Source: Chryseobacterium sp. G0186
Lineage (GTDB): Bacteria > Bacteroidota > Bacteroidia > Flavobacteriales > Weeksellaceae
Assembly: GCF_003815675.1 (NCBI RefSeq)
Contig: NZ_CP033918.1
Coordinates: 434,001 to 498,000, forward strand
DNA length: 64,000 nucleotides
Direction: 5' to 3'
Part shown: piece after piece, positions 27,628 through 36,330 of the stretch
How the letters are laid out: every line of letters starts with the position of its first letter
Numbering within the stretch: position 1 is the stretch's first letter
Position numbers and translations under genes: made by a program
Notes under the pieces: generated by a model
Told to the model about the DNA's origin: nothing
The model's database searches: none
Seen by the model: only the letters and a program-made list of their open reading frames with translations

Positions 27628-28239
27628 TTATTTTTTTATCTGAGAAAAGACATAGAACATTTCAGCACCAATCTGCAAGCTTCTTTCATTGTAAACCTCT
27701 GTTTGTTCAGGTGTATTATCAGATATTTTAGGGTCTTCAAAAGTTATTGGAATTCGTTTGTCTGCCCCTCCAATAAAAGGACAGCCACCATCTGCCTGTG
27801 AGCAGGTCATGATTGCAGCAAAACCAGAAGTAGGATTAAATGAACTGTCATATTTTTTAGAAAAGCCAATAATTGGATGTCTGTCTTCATCATACTTTAT
27901 TGCATATACAGGATTATCTGTATCAGAAATTTTATTGATGAAAAGGCCCTGTTGTTGCAAAGTCTCTACAACTTTGGAAAACATTGCAGTTTCTTCTGTT
28001 CCACCTGAATAGCAAGTTACACTCGGAATATCATAATAAGCACCCGCAACCTGCGCCCAAACCTGTGACAAATGGCTTCTTCTTGAATTATGGGTACAGA
28101 TAAAGTTTATGGTTATTTCTTTTTGTTCTTCGAATCTTTTCTGGATAAAATCAACCAATGGTGCTAAAGTAGCTTTTCTGTCTTCCCTGATGTCCTGATT
28201 TTTCAGTAATTCTATTGTTTGTAATAATTTCGAATACAT
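27628..28239 (-). CDS. arsC: Arsenate reductase of the low-molecular-weight phosphatase fold
   Basis: Reduces arsenate to arsenite, which ACR3 then exports. 203 residues, longer than the classic 130-residue ArsC. The catalytic loop is CTHNSRRS (Cys48, C-x5-R), and two further cysteines lie in MTCSQADGGCPF, matching the redox cysteines of the family. Annotations of this group are sometimes given as protein-tyrosine phosphatase; the operon supports arsenate reductase. Confidence 0.88.
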   Translation of the reverse strand: MYSKLLQTIELLKNQDIREDRKATLAPLVDFIQKRFEEQKEITINFICTHNSRRSHLSQVWAQVAGAYYDIPSVTCYSGGTEETAMFSKVVETLQQQGLFINKISDTDNPVYAIKYDEDRHPIIGFSKKYDSSFNPTSGFAAIMTCSQADGGCPFIGGADKRIPITFEDPKISDNTPEQTEVYNERSLQIGAEMFYVFSQIKK

Positions 28240-28251
28240 AGTTTATTTGAA

Positions 28252-28725
28252 TTAGCAGCATCCTGAATTTGGAGTACAGCAAGAAGTTTGATTATTAGAA
28301 AGCTCAGCTAAGTTTACTCTTTGTTTTTCTGCAGAAATCCCACAAGCGTCCTGCGCTAAACAAGCTGTTGTTTTATTTTTAAGAACAAAGTTTTTCCCGT
28401 TAAATTCTAGATCAAATTTGCCTATTGTTGTATTTTGATATTCAACTTCAATTTCGTCATCTTCAATACCCAATTTTTCTTCTGATAACTTAATAATGTT
28501 TAAAAGTTTAGAAGGTTTTAAACGATGTTCAAAATCATCAGCATTCCATAATTGAAAGTTTACTACTTTTTCATTTCTAATTGTTCCGCCACAATCAATA
28601 AAATGTTTTGTTACAGTTCCTACTTCTGTTACATGAAAATGCTCAGGAACAAATGTTCCATTTTCTAATTGAAATTCAACATTATCCAATGTTGGTAAGA
28701 TTTCTTTAATTTCAGATAGTTTCAT
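28252..28725 (-). CDS. DUF6428-family protein with Cys-rich tail, arsenic operon
   Basis: A 157-residue soluble protein commonly found between arsR and arsC in Bacteroidetes arsenic operons; function not established. It ends in a cysteine cluster, SCCTPNSGCC, and has further cysteines in TTACLAQDACGI, so binding of trivalent arsenic is plausible. It is 12 bases upstream of arsC. An ArsR-type operator copy lies just before its start codon. Confidence 0.7.
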   Translation of the reverse strand: MKLSEIKEILPTLDNVEFQLENGTFVPEHFHVTEVGTVTKHFIDCGGTIRNEKVVNFQLWNADDFEHRLKPSKLLNIIKLSEEKLGIEDDEIEVEYQNTTIGKFDLEFNGKNFVLKNKTTACLAQDACGISAEKQRVNLAELSNNQTSCCTPNSGCC

Positions 28726-28746
28726 AAATTTTTTATTTATTGGTTA

Positions 28747-28762
28747 AATGCAATATTACGAT
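28747..28762. promoter_or_regulatory. Second ArsR-type operator
   Basis: Carries GCAATATTACGAT, the same 13 bases as the site upstream of arsR, preceded by AAT instead of ATC. It lies between arsR and the DUF6428 gene, upstream of the latter's start at 28725. Confidence 0.6.
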
Positions 28763-28784
28763 ATATGCGGTTAAAAAAAATGCC

Positions 28785-29111
28785 TTAACAGCATTTCTGA
28801 TTTGTAGTTGTCAGAATAATATTTGAAAAATAATCTTTTAGTATTCCAAAAGTATTTTCATCAATACAGTAGCAAATCGCAGTTCCTTCAATATTCCCTT
28901 TTATAAGACCTGCATTCTTCAATTCTTTTAAATGTTGAGAAACCGTTGCCTGTGCTAATGGTAATTCGTTAACAATATCACCACAGATACAAGTATTTAC
29001 TTTCAAAAGATATTCAATAATAGCAATTCTTGCGGGATGCCCTAATGCTTTTGCTATTATAGCAATTTTATTTTGTTCATCTGTAAAATGGTCGGTTTTG
29101 GTCGCTCCCAT
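28785..29111 (-). CDS. arsR: ArsR-family arsenic-responsive repressor
   Basis: A 108-residue winged-helix repressor. The core LGHPARIAIIEYLL, the Cys pair CICGD in the metal-sensing helix and the recognition helix AQATVSQHLKELKNAGL are clear. Two more cysteines end the protein (KCC) and one lies in ICYCI. First gene of the arsenic operon, with an operator palindrome 18 bases upstream of its start. Confidence 0.92.
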   Translation of the reverse strand: MGATKTDHFTDEQNKIAIIAKALGHPARIAIIEYLLKVNTCICGDIVNELPLAQATVSQHLKELKNAGLIKGNIEGTAICYCIDENTFGILKDYFSNIILTTTNQKCC

Positions 29112-29129
29112 AATTTTGTAAAATAATTT

Positions 29130-29145
29130 ATCGCAATATTACGAT
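29130..29145. promoter_or_regulatory. ArsR-type operator upstream of arsR
   Basis: ATCGCAATATTACGAT is a 16-base near-palindrome (14 of 16 positions), with ATCG and CGAT at the ends. The core recurs before the DUF6428 gene. Position just upstream of arsR suggests autoregulation. Confidence 0.65.
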
Positions 29146-29324
29146 TAATTTTTTGAAGTTCAAAATTTAATTTTAGTAGAAGTGGTCATATTACTATTTA
29201 GGTGCCACTAAAAGCCATTCACTTCCCACTGCTGACATTTCCCGATAAGTTTGTTTTTCCAAAGCACATTTGCTCCTGAGTCCTGCAGAGTGCAGTTCTC
29301 AGTAACAAAAAAAATGTTTACAAA

Positions 29325-29630
29325 ATGGAAAAACAGAGAAAAAAACTAATCTATGCAATACTGGCAATTTTGGTTGCTCCGTATGCTTTTTCACAAGGTA
29401 ATGGCAGTGCCGGAATCAATGAGGCTACACAGATGGTCACTTCTTATTTTGAACCCGCGACCCAATTAATTTACGCCATAGGTGCAGTCGTCGGACTCAT
29501 CGGAGGAGTAAAAGTTTACAACAAGTTCAGCAGTGGTGATCCTGACACGAGTAAGACGGCTGCCAGCTGGTTCGGAGCATGTATCTTCTTAATTGTTGCC
29601 GCAACAATCCTTCGTTCATTCTTCCTTTAA
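29325..29630 (+). CDS. traE: TraE-family conjugative-transfer protein (DUF4134)
   Basis: A 101-residue membrane protein: signal peptide ending YAFSQG, then two hydrophobic segments (IYAIGAVVGLIGGVKVY and ASWFGACIFLIVAATIL). The stretch NKFSSGDPDTSKTAASWFGA is typical of DUF4134 in Bacteroidetes conjugative elements (VirB2-like). It starts the surviving second half of the transfer operon, after the arsenic cargo. Confidence 0.85.
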   Translation: MEKQRKKLIYAILAILVAPYAFSQGNGSAGINEATQMVTSYFEPATQLIYAIGAVVGLIGGVKVYNKFSSGDPDTSKTAASWFGACIFLIVAATILRSFFL

Positions 29631-29631
29631 A

Positions 29632-29973
29632 ATGATGATTATGAATAGTTATCATATAAATAAAGGAATAGGAAGGACGGTAGAATTTAAGGGACTTAAA
29701 GCACAATACCTTTTTGTTTTTTCAGGCGGATTGTTAGGAATACTCGTATCCTTAATGATCATGTATATGGCTGGAGTTAATACGTATCTGTGTTTAATTA
29801 TCGGAGGTGTCAGCAGTGGACTTCATATATGGCAAACCTTTACACTGAATGGAAAATACGGTGAGCACGGTCTGATGAAATTAGGAGCAAGCAAGAAGCA
29901 TCCAAAATACATCATCAGTCGAAAGAGTATTTACAGGTATTTGAAAACTAACCGTAAAAGAACAGACGTATGA
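29632..29973 (+). CDS. traF: TraF-family conjugative-transfer protein (DUF4133)
   Basis: A 113-residue VirB3-like membrane protein. YHINKGIGRTVEFKGLKAQY at the N-terminus and two membrane segments are typical of DUF4133. The ATG at 29632 is 1 base after the traE stop; another ATG at 29641 is an equally good start. Its stop overlaps the traG fragment by 4 bases. Confidence 0.85.
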   Translation: MMIMNSYHINKGIGRTVEFKGLKAQYLFVFSGGLLGILVSLMIMYMAGVNTYLCLIIGGVSSGLHIWQTFTLNGKYGEHGLMKLGASKKHPKYIISRKSIYRYLKTNRKRTDV

Positions 29974-30164
29974 GAAATTCTTCCAAAGCAGCCACTTTGG
30001 AAAGTAAATTTCCATTGCTGGCTATTGAAAATGATTGTATCATTTCAAAGGATGCTGATGTTACGGTTTGCTTTAAGGTTAAACTTCCTGAGCTGTTTAC
30101 CGTTGCTTCCACTGAATATGAAGCCATGCATTCCGCTTGGTTCAAAGCCATTTACAGGAATTGA
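29970..30164 (+). pseudogene. traG: N-terminal fragment of a TraG-family conjugation ATPase
   Basis: The first 60 codons read like TraG ATPases of Bacteroidetes elements (TLESKFPLLAIENDCIISKD, then FTVASTEYEAMHSAWFKAI), but a stop follows at 30164, whereas the full protein has more than 800 residues. The deletion endpoint is near 30160; the 110 bases to the tRNA hold no recognisable gene. The transfer operon is therefore dead. Confidence 0.75.
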
Positions 30165-30274
30165 ATATCGAACAACCAGAGTAAATTTAGTATTAAGAAA
30201 TATATCTCTTGTAACCAATGAATTAGGTGGTGTGAGTAATAAGAAAAATGATAAGAAAACAGCTTATCCCTGTC

Positions 30275-30349
30275 TGGTGACCGCACCAGGGATCGAACCT
30301 GGATCTAAAGTTTAGGAAACTTTTGTTCTATCCATTGAACTATGTGGCC
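30275..30349 (-). tRNA. tRNA-Arg (anticodon CCU)
   Basis: A 75-nt cloverleaf with encoded CCA. The D stem GTTC/GAAC, anticodon stem AAAGT/ACTTT with loop TTCCTAA (anticodon CCT), T stem CCAGG/CCTGG with loop TTCGATC, and acceptor stem GGCCACA/TGCGGTC are all visible. One acceptor pair (A5-C68) is mismatched. Its 3' end points to the conjugative-element scar. Confidence 0.9.
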
Positions 30350-30483
30350 TTTGAAGTATAAAAATACAAATTAATTGAGAAACTTATTCTTCATAAGTTA
30401 TTGTTTTTAATGGTATTATATTGTGCTTTGGGGTAATAGTTAGTTTATAGAAAGCCTTATAGAAAAGGTATATATAATAAAAG

Positions 30484-30508
30484 AATCTGCTCTTTAGGAG
30501 CAGATTCA
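30484..30508 (-). terminator. Hairpin terminator
   Basis: GAATCTGCTC and GAGCAGATTC form a perfect 10-bp stem with a 5-base loop; on the minus strand it is followed by TTTTATTAT. It lies upstream of the tRNA gene and would stop read-through from the right. Confidence 0.65.
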
Positions 30509-30550
30509 GTAGATAATTCATCTCATTTTTTTAATTAGACAACAATAAAA

Positions 30551-30575
30551 AGCACAGCCGACAATGCTGTGCTTA
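30551..30575. terminator. Hairpin terminator
   Basis: AAGCACAGC and GCTGTGCTT form a perfect 9-bp stem around a 7-base loop with A and T runs on both sides. Together with the hairpin at 30484 it ends the hydrolase transcript, or isolates the repeat cluster at 30686-30772. Confidence 0.65.
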
Positions 30576-30685
30576 AATTTTTATTTCAAATTTAATTGCA
30601 ATTTCAATAGTAGTAAGAAAAGCAAATAAAGTTTCCACTTCGATTTTTATTACATAGTAAATGTACTACTATTTTTAATACAAAA

Positions 30686-30772
30686 TGTGAATTTAATGTT
30701 AAAATTCACAAGTTATCCACATTTTATTGTGGATAACTTTACAAGAAAAGTGAATAACCTGTTCTTGTAAAG
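30686..30772. repeat. Three inverted repeats with two perfect DnaA boxes
   Basis: Three consecutive hairpins: TGTGAATTT/AAATTCACA (30686-30710), TTATCCACA/TGTGGATAA (30713-30736) and CTTTACAAGAA/TTCTTGTAAAG (30737-30772). Both arms of the middle one are exact DnaA-box consensus sequences in opposite orientation. The surrounding DNA is AT-rich and without genes. It may be a replication-initiation or DnaA-titration site; see findings. Confidence 0.6.
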
Positions 30773-30791
30773 TCAAAATCTCTTTTAAATA

Positions 30792-31565
30792 CTAGTGTTC
30801 ATCAAGATATTGTAAGATAAGACCATTCAATATTTTCTTCTCCTCATCACTGCCTTTATTATCCATATGGCTATGATTAATAGGAGTAGGCTGAATCGTT
30901 ATGTTAAATTTCTTTTGTTCCGCTTCGGTAGGTAAAACACCTTCATCTGCAGGATAATCGTTGGAACGTAGGGTGTAAATTTTAGGAATAGCAGTTCTTG
31001 GCAGGAACATTCTTCGGTTATCCATGGTAATAATCTTATAAACCAAGTTAGGATGCTGGTTTCCAAACAGGGCAACCATATCTCCACCATTAGAGTGGCC
31101 TATCAAGGTCAGATGCTTATAATCAAGATCAGGTTTTGATTTTTTAAGTTCATTCAAAACAAAGAGTATGTTATCTGAGCCATTCTGCCAGAAAGGTCTT
31201 CTGACGATCTGGAGGTTCCCATCTACAGGGAGAAGAGGATCCGTTGTTTGTTCATGCTGAATGCTTACCGTAAAATATCCCTTTGAAGCCAGTTTTTCAG
31301 TCAGATAAGAATACACAAAATAATCTCCGCCTTTATTAAAACCATAGCCATGATTAAAAATAATAACCTGTTGATTAGGAATGTTCTTTTTTGTCTTTGG
31401 AATATAAAAAGCAACAGGGATTTTCCGGTTTCTGCTTTGGTCAAATAACGTGAGGGTGTCTCTTTTTACTTCATATTCATGAGGAGAACTTTCATTTTTG
31501 ATCACAGAGCAATTGATCAGAAATAAAAATACGGGGATGGAAATAATTGTTTTTAAATATTTCAT
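30792..31565 (-). CDS. Alpha/beta hydrolase lipoprotein
   Basis: A 257-residue lipoprotein: signal peptide with lipobox FLINCS (Cys19). The alpha/beta-hydrolase nucleophile elbow is GHSNGGD (about residues 146-152), preceded by the oxyanion-region stretch NHGYGF (about 70-75); PINHSHMD near the C-terminus offers the catalytic His. Substrate unknown (ester or lipid). It stands alone between terminators and uvrA. Confidence 0.8.
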   Translation of the reverse strand: MKYLKTIISIPVFLFLINCSVIKNESSPHEYEVKRDTLTLFDQSRNRKIPVAFYIPKTKKNIPNQQVIIFNHGYGFNKGGDYFVYSYLTEKLASKGYFTVSIQHEQTTDPLLPVDGNLQIVRRPFWQNGSDNILFVLNELKKSKPDLDYKHLTLIGHSNGGDMVALFGNQHPNLVYKIITMDNRRMFLPRTAIPKIYTLRSNDYPADEGVLPTEAEQKKFNITIQPTPINHSHMDNKGSDEEKKILNGLILQYLDEH

Positions 31566-31705
31566 GGTTGTGTTAAATGATTTTTCTTCCAGATGAAAGA
31601 AAGAGATGAGGTTTAATTTTTACCGAAGATAAAGATTTGTGGTTACAAAATAGATTTCATGACTATTTCAATGAATATTTTTTTTTTGAGCTGTGTATCA
31701 TTCCA

Positions 31706-31734
31706 ATAAAAAACAGAGAGCACTGCTCTCTGTT
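31706..31734 (-). terminator. Terminator of uvrA
   Basis: AACAGAGAG and CTCTCTGTT pair in a 9-bp stem with a 5-base loop just after the uvrA stop codon; on the minus strand it is followed by TTTTTTATT. Confidence 0.85.
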
Positions 31735-31739
31735 TATAT

Positions 31740-34532
31740 TTAGTTCTCAAGTTTTTCCTTGATGTATTTTGCTGTATGCGACTTTTTATTTTTTATCAGG
31801 TCCTCAGGGGTTCCGGTAAAGACTACTTCGCCGCCATGCTTTCCTGCTTCGGGACCAATATCAATGATATAGTCTGCGCATTTGATAATATCCGGCTGAT
31901 GTTCAATAACAATTACCGAATGTCCAAGATCAATCAATGCCTGCAACGATTTCAAGAGCTTTTGAATATCATGGAAATGGAGTCCTGTGGAAGGTTCATC
32001 AAAAATAAACAATGTCTTGTCTGTGGTGACTCCCTTTACAAGGAATGAAGCCAGTTTTACACGCTGTGCCTCACCTCCGGAAAGGGTAGAAGAGCTTTGC
32101 CCCAGTTGAAGATAACCCAGACCAACTTCCTGTAAAGGCCTTAGTTTGGTAACAATCTTCTCTTCATTATTATCCTTAAAGAATTCCAGGGCTTCATCCA
32201 CGGTCATATGAAGAATATCAGAGATGCTTTTTTCATCAAATTTCACCTCCAGTATTTCACTCTTGAATCGTGTTCCCTTACAAACTTCACATTCCAGTTC
32301 GATGTCTGCCATGAACTGCATGGAAACATTAATTACCCCTTCGCCCTTACATTCATCACATCTTCCACCATCTACATTGAATGAGAAATGCTTGGGTTTA
32401 TAGCCCATCATTTTTGAGATCTTCTGCTTGGCAAAAAGATCACGGATATCATCATATGCTTTCAGATAGGTTACCGGATTTGAACGGGAGGATTTTCCAA
32501 TAGGATTTTGGTCGATCAGTTCAATATTCTTGATCAGCTTTTTCGGGAATTCTACAGAATCATAATCTCCCTTTTTACCACCCATTCCCAACTGAATCTG
32601 AATGTCATTCGTAAGAATTTCTTTCATCAGCGTAGATTTTCCACTTCCTGAAACTCCGGAAATTACCACCAGGCTTTCCAAAGGAACATCTACATCTATA
32701 TTTTTAAGGTTGTTCTGGCGAGCTCCCTTAATATGAATCCATTCCTTACCTTTTCTTCGCTTCTTTGGAACCTCTATTTTCAGCTTTCCTGTAAGATATT
32801 CTGAGGTAAGGGTATTGGCTTTCTTCAAGTCCTTATAACCTCCGGCAAATACCAGTTCACCACCAAGATATCCTGCTTCTGGACCAATGTCTATAATATA
32901 ATCCGCAGCATGCATCACATCTTCGTCATGTTCTACTACGATTACTGTATTTCCTAAGTCACGAAGATTCTTCAGTACTTCGATGAGGTTTTCCGTATCC
33001 TTGGAATGCAGTCCAATGGATGGCTCATCCAGAATGTAGATGGAACCTACCAGTGAACTTCCTAAGCTTGTTGCCAGGTTAATTCTTTGGCTTTCTCCTC
33101 CTGAAAGGGTATTAGAAGTTCTGTTTAAAGTTAAATATCCTAATCCAACTTTTAATAAAAACTCCAATCGGGTTGTGATTTCATACAAAAGTCGCTTGGC
33201 AACTTCTTTATCGTGATCAGAAAGCTGTAAGCTGGTAATGAGCGGTGCCAGTTCATCCAACGGAAGCTCAATCATCGATTGAATATTATATCCGTCTACT
33301 TTCACCCAGCTGGTTTCCTCACGAAGCCTCAGGCCTTCACAAGTAGGACAAAGGGTTTTTCCTCTGTAACGTGAAAGCATCACTCGATATTGGATTTTAT
33401 AAAGATTTTCTTCAAGCATTTTGAAGAAATTATTGATGCATGGGAAATTACTTTTTCCGTCACCTTTCCAAAGGAAATTCTTCTGTTCCTTTGTTAATTG
33501 ATGATAAGGTTTATGAATAGGGAAGTCACCTGCTTTTTTAATAAAGTCTTTTTTCCATTCGCTCATCGTTTCACCTCTCCAGGATACCACAGCATCTTCG
33601 TAAATGGATAACGTTTTATTAGGAACCACGAGGTCTTCATCAATTCCAATCACTTTTCCGTATCCCTCACAAGCCGGACATGCTCCGTACGGATTATTGA
33701 AACTGAAAAAATGAACATTAGGCTCAAGGAATTCTATTCCGTCCAGTTCAAACTTATTGGAAAATTCTTTTACCTTTTCAGTCCCTGTATTTTTTAAAGA
33801 ACAGTAGCCACGACCTTCATAAAATGCCATTTGAATAGAGTCTGCCAATCGCTGTAAAAAACTTTCATCCTCTTCATAGGAAAAACGGTCTATAACAAGA
33901 TTAATGGCCATTCCTTTTTCCGGAACAAATCCAAAGCTTTCCAGATCTTCAATTCCTGCCAGGTTCCCACTGATCTCAAGTCTTGTAAAACCTGCCAGTT
34001 TTAAAATATTCAGTGTTTCCTTGAAGTTATCCGCATTATATGCTAAAGGTGCGGTCAATAAAAAAGAAGTATCTTTTTTGGAAGCCTTGATGAAATCCAC
34101 TACATCAGAAACTGAATCTCTTTTCACTTCCTCACCGGAAACAGGAGAAAAAGTTTTCCCGATTCTGGCAAATAAAAGCTTCATATAGTCGTAGATCTCA
34201 GTAGATGTTCCTACTGTAGAACGGGGATTGGAAGAAATAACCTTTTGCTGAATAGCGATAGAGGGTGCCAGCCCTTTAATGTCATCAATTTTCGGTTTTT
34301 CCAGTTTTCCTAAAAACTGACGTGCGTAGGAACTTAAGCTTTCAACATACCTTCTCTGCCCTTCTGCATAAATAGTATCAAAAGCCAGTGAAGATTTACC
34401 GCTTCCTGAAACTCCGGTAATAACGATCAGTTTATTTTTCGGGATCAGGACATCTATATGCTTCAGATTGTTAAGGTGTGCATTCTTAACGTAGATCTGT
34501 TTCTTTATGTCTATTTCTGTTATATCAGCCAT
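31740..34532 (-). CDS. uvrA: Excinuclease ABC subunit A
   Basis: DNA-damage recognition ATPase of nucleotide excision repair, 930 residues (normal length). Two ABC ATPase halves: Walker A GVSGSGKSSLAFDT near residue 40 and GVSGSGKSTLM in the second half, with signatures LSGGESQRINLA and LSGGEAQRVKLA. The central zinc module CDECKGEG...CEVCKGTR is intact. In the first insertion only the second Cys pair (CPACEGYG) is present; the preceding CxxC of E. coli UvrA is missing, which I believe is common in Bacteroidetes. Single gene with its own terminator. The upstream gap 34533-35020 holds no gene that I accept. Confidence 0.95.
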   Translation of the reverse strand: MADITEIDIKKQIYVKNAHLNNLKHIDVLIPKNKLIVITGVSGSGKSSLAFDTIYAEGQRRYVESLSSYARQFLGKLEKPKIDDIKGLAPSIAIQQKVISSNPRSTVGTSTEIYDYMKLLFARIGKTFSPVSGEEVKRDSVSDVVDFIKASKKDTSFLLTAPLAYNADNFKETLNILKLAGFTRLEISGNLAGIEDLESFGFVPEKGMAINLVIDRFSYEEDESFLQRLADSIQMAFYEGRGYCSLKNTGTEKVKEFSNKFELDGIEFLEPNVHFFSFNNPYGACPACEGYGKVIGIDEDLVVPNKTLSIYEDAVVSWRGETMSEWKKDFIKKAGDFPIHKPYHQLTKEQKNFLWKGDGKSNFPCINNFFKMLEENLYKIQYRVMLSRYRGKTLCPTCEGLRLREETSWVKVDGYNIQSMIELPLDELAPLITSLQLSDHDKEVAKRLLYEITTRLEFLLKVGLGYLTLNRTSNTLSGGESQRINLATSLGSSLVGSIYILDEPSIGLHSKDTENLIEVLKNLRDLGNTVIVVEHDEDVMHAADYIIDIGPEAGYLGGELVFAGGYKDLKKANTLTSEYLTGKLKIEVPKKRRKGKEWIHIKGARQNNLKNIDVDVPLESLVVISGVSGSGKSTLMKEILTNDIQIQLGMGGKKGDYDSVEFPKKLIKNIELIDQNPIGKSSRSNPVTYLKAYDDIRDLFAKQKISKMMGYKPKHFSFNVDGGRCDECKGEGVINVSMQFMADIELECEVCKGTRFKSEILEVKFDEKSISDILHMTVDEALEFFKDNNEEKIVTKLRPLQEVGLGYLQLGQSSSTLSGGEAQRVKLASFLVKGVTTDKTLFIFDEPSTGLHFHDIQKLLKSLQALIDLGHSVIVIEHQPDIIKCADYIIDIGPEAGKHGGEVVFTGTPEDLIKNKKSHTAKYIKEKLEN

Positions 34533-35020
34533 ATTCTGTTTATTCTTAAAAGTAACTGTACAGCATAATGTCTGTCAGTATAATGGTGTTCTGCCTTAAG
34601 ATTTTCAAAGGCTGCCGTTAATTGAACTTTTGAGATTATTTCTAAATTCATCCGATAAGAAGAGAACATATCCATAAAATATGGTCTGAAAACACAGTTG
34701 AAAAAGAAAGATTTCATCGTAAAATTAAGACCCACAAAATTACGAATTTTTTGGCGAAAATTTACGCTAATTACATTTCTAAAATAATGAAGTCATCCTG
34801 GCTTTCTTTTTTGAAATTTTCTGCGGAGAACTTCTTTTTTAGGTAAATTATTTCTATTAGTACTCGAAAATATATTTTAAGTCATAGAATAATATTGATT
34901 GATATTGATTGATTTTTTTAAATGAAATTACATTCTAAAGTAAAAAGTCATATTTATTTTTTTGATTGAACGAAAGGGCATCTCCTTTTATTTTCAGTTT
35001 TTTTGTTAAAAACAGGCAAT

Positions 35021-36310
35021 ATGAATTCTGAAAATTACGGAACAATATTTATTGGAATCGTGTTGGCACTATATGCTGCAATAATTATCTTCTTTGTAAT
35101 AAAAGGAGCACGGAAAGCAAAAAATATAAAAGACTTTGCTGTATGAAATATAAGTTTTTCGCCTTGGATGGTGGGGCTTTCTCTGGCTGCTTCCATGACC
35201 AGTGCAGCATCGTTCATTATTAACCCCGGATTTATCGCTTTATATGGGATTTCAGGGTTTATTTCCTTAGGAATTGTTCTTCCTTTGGCTGCATTTATTT
35301 CCTTAGCTGTTCTGGCAAAAAGTTTTGCTAATGTAGTAGTTCAGTTTAATGCAAAAACAATGGCAGAATGGATGGGACAACGCTTCAATAATAGAATATA
35401 TGGTTTTTTTTCGCATTTCTGGGATTGTTGCTTATTTGTTTTATCGTTTTAATGAATGTTGGAATTACCAACGTAATATCAAAAGCTTTGCATGTGGATT
35501 CGTTGTATGTTCTTTTGGTCATTACGGTTTTTGTTTTTGGTTATATGATGTTCGGCGGAGCCAACTCTCTTATGTATACCAATAACATGCAGGTGGTATT
35601 TAAGCTTGTAGTTGCACTAATTATGTTGGGGTCGGGGTTGTATGTTTTTAAGGAGGGTGTAGTTCTGTTTCTTTCAAAACTGAATGCTATTGATCCTAAT
35701 CTTACCACCTGGACTAATAAAGAAAGTCCGCTTTTTAGGGATTTTTTTGAAATGGTAGTTTGTCAGATTGTTGTAGGAGCTGTTGTTTGCCAACCCCATA
35801 TCATTACCAAAACATTGATGCTGAAAAGTCCAGCCTATGTAAATAAATTCCTGTTCAGTGCAATTATTTTTATGAGCCTTTTTTTCTGGTGGTAGGTGTT
35901 GGGTTTTATGCCCGGATTATGTATCCTGACCTCATATATAATGGCGAGAAGATGAAAATGGATGAAATCATTCCGAAGTATGTAGTGGGTCGTTTTTCAG
36001 TATTTGCAGAATAATTGTTGTTATTGGTTTGGTTTCCGCAAGACTGACAACTTTAGAAAATCTTATCTAATCTATTTCGAGCAGCATTACATTAGACATT
36101 CTGGAGCCCATATTTAAAGAAAAGGTTTCTGAGCACAGTCTTTTGGTAAATAAATTTGTTATAGTAGTTTTTGGCTATTGTGAGCTTTCTGATAAGCTAT
36201 TATCAGATCTTAAATCCCATCTTAAGTGTAGGAATCTTCGTACAGGTAGTGTGTATAGTTATTTTTCAGTGGCTTTTGTACCTATTATTTTTTGAATATT
36301 TGTTAAGCAT
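35021..36310 (+). pseudogene. Broken sodium:solute symporter (SSS family)
   Basis: The pieces SLAASMTSAASFIINPGFI, TMAEWMGQRFNNRIYGFF, LYVLLVITVFVFGYMMFGG and KMKMDEIIPKYVVGRFSV are typical of SSS transporters. The frame is broken by an in-frame TGA at 35144, a shift in the T8 run at 35404-35411, another in the T7 run at 35879-35885, and a fourth near 36000, with further stops beyond. Several independent lesions show real decay rather than a single sequencing error. A remnant of scoB follows. Confidence 0.8.
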
Positions 36311-36330
36311 GTAAAATAATCCACAGTATG

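Noticed and set aside
30025..30315. 96-codon plus-strand ORF crossing the traG end and the tRNA
   Set aside because: It is out of frame with TraG, and its end (APGIEPGSKV) is only the antisense translation of the tRNA gene, a well-known artefact.
34520..34735. 71-codon minus-strand ORF overlapping the start of uvrA
   Set aside because: It starts from a weak context, matches no pattern I know, and uvrA already explains the transcript; kept as unresolved.
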